A stretch of 64,000 nt of DNA. Origin: Stichopus chloronotus. Lineage: Eukaryota > Echinodermata > Holothuroidea > Aspidochirotida > Stichopodidae. The position numbers and the translations under genes are program-made. Below the pieces are notes generated by a model that searched no databases, was not told where the DNA came from, and saw nothing but the letters and a program-made list of their open reading frames with translations. This document shows positions 63,185 to 64,000 of the stretch, in pieces. The stretch spans positions 16,194,150 to 16,258,149 of the forward strand of contig CM037846.1 in assembly GCA_021234535.1 (NCBI GenBank). The letters are read 5' to 3'. Numbering within the stretch: position 1 is the stretch's first letter; each line of letters begins with the position of its first letter.

Positions 63185-64000
63185 ACTGTCGGTTCCTCAC
63201 ATCATTTCCCCACTTTCCCATTTTGTGTCTCTTCTCTTTTTCTTTCTTCCAAATTCTTTATCCCCTTCCCCATAACGGGTCCCTTCCACGCATCTCTCCA
63301 CCCTTTATGTTCTGTCCCTTCTGTTCTTTTAAACTCTTTGCTAGATTTGTCTGTTTCTTGTATTTGCAGGGTATCAGTTCCTAACACTCAGTCCTTTCCC
63401 CATTATTGCTCCCTCTCCAGTCGCTTCCCCGCTCCAATATCTTTCCCATATTTAAATGTTTAATCGTGCTAGTATGGTTCTTTTCCTTTCCTTTGTCCTC
63501 TCCGCATTTCTCTTCTTTATTTCCCGTCTCTCCCCATTTGGTGTCCCATTCCCAGTTTCTGTCCCTCCGTATTTCTCTCTTCCAAAAACGTTTTTTGTCC
63601 GTTCTCTATTCCCATTATCTATTCTTTTCTCCTTCCCCAATATCTCTCCACCATTTTCTGTCGTTCCCCCCCCCTATTATCAGTTTCTTCCTCATGTTAT
63701 TTACCTTTCTCAGACTCTATCCCTTCCGGGCACCTGTCTCTTGTTTGGTCTCTGTCCATATCCCATTCTTATGCCTTCTCCAGTCTCAGTAGATTCTTCT
63801 TTCTATCCCTGTCTCTTCCCCATTTTCCATCCGTTGTCGATTCTGTGTACCTCCCTTATGTATTTTGTGTCTCCATTCTCTTCCGAGGTCTCTGCTTCCC
63901 TCCTCCTTTCCTGTCCCCTACACACTATCAGTAAGCTCTTCTTTTCTCTTAACTTCCCATTCTACTGTAACTTCCATTCTCTGTTCCCTACCTAGTCTCT
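63185..64000 (+). repeat. Pyrimidine-rich tract (CT-rich low complexity)
   Basis: More than 800 bp strongly biased to C and T on the + strand, with loosely repeated phrases like TTTCCCCATTTTCTGTC and CCCTTCTC. The open frames on both strands follow from this composition. It runs off the right edge. Confidence 0.75.

Noticed and set aside
63064..63995. Open frames in the CT-rich tract
   Set aside because: Low-complexity pyrimidine sequence lacks stops by composition.

Overview
The window is animal nuclear DNA: AT-rich, with short exons split by long introns, GT/AG splice sites, dispersed transposon debris and microsatellites, and no operons. Two gene families (a meiotic HOP2/PSMC3IP protein and a short secreted fibrinogen-like lectin) together with the repeat content suggest a marine invertebrate deuterostome. 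An echinoderm, and perhaps a sea cucumber, is my best guess, but this is inference and no species marker was seen.

Layout. (1) 909-5644, + strand: the last five exons of the meiotic recombination cofactor PSMC3IP/HOP2; its first exons lie left of the window. (2) 34732 down to 8534, - strand: a 15- or 16-exon gene whose splice phases I could join end to end. It encodes about 646 residues: a short N-terminus, a long Gly/Arg-rich (RGG) domain, two U1/matrin-like C2H2 zinc fingers, a charged helical stretch and a conserved-looking C-terminus. It looks like a nuclear RNA/DNA-binding protein, but I cannot name the orthologue. The first two genes converge on 5.6-8.5 kb. (3) 62186 down to 53287, - strand: a complete five-exon secreted fibrinogen-related protein of 274 residues, with signal peptide, Ca2+ motif and paired cysteines; it is a candidate innate-immune lectin.

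Between and inside these genes lies a rich set of mobile elements. There is a 2.64-kb hAT-type element with a perfect 8-bp target duplication (42675-45312) and a 212-bp hAT MITE, also with a perfect 8-bp duplication (26836-27047). A family of TTAA-flanked MITEs has one copy in each of two introns of the zinc-finger gene and a degraded relative in the fibrinogen-gene intron. A nested fold-back structure fills 55.3-56.7 kb. There are also two broken non-LTR retrotransposons (45.98-48.16 kb; 58.67-61.27 kb), a broken Penelope-like element with a GIY-YIG end (52.1-52.75 kb), and a 1.2-kb TIR element (36.1-37.3 kb). Several minisatellites and diverged tandem arrays occur inside introns. No RNA gene, CRISPR array or clearly novel multi-gene system was seen. 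The most unusual items are the microexon-rich linker of the zinc-finger gene, the nested fold-back element, and a retrotransposon interrupted by an insert flanked by inverted copies of its own sequence.
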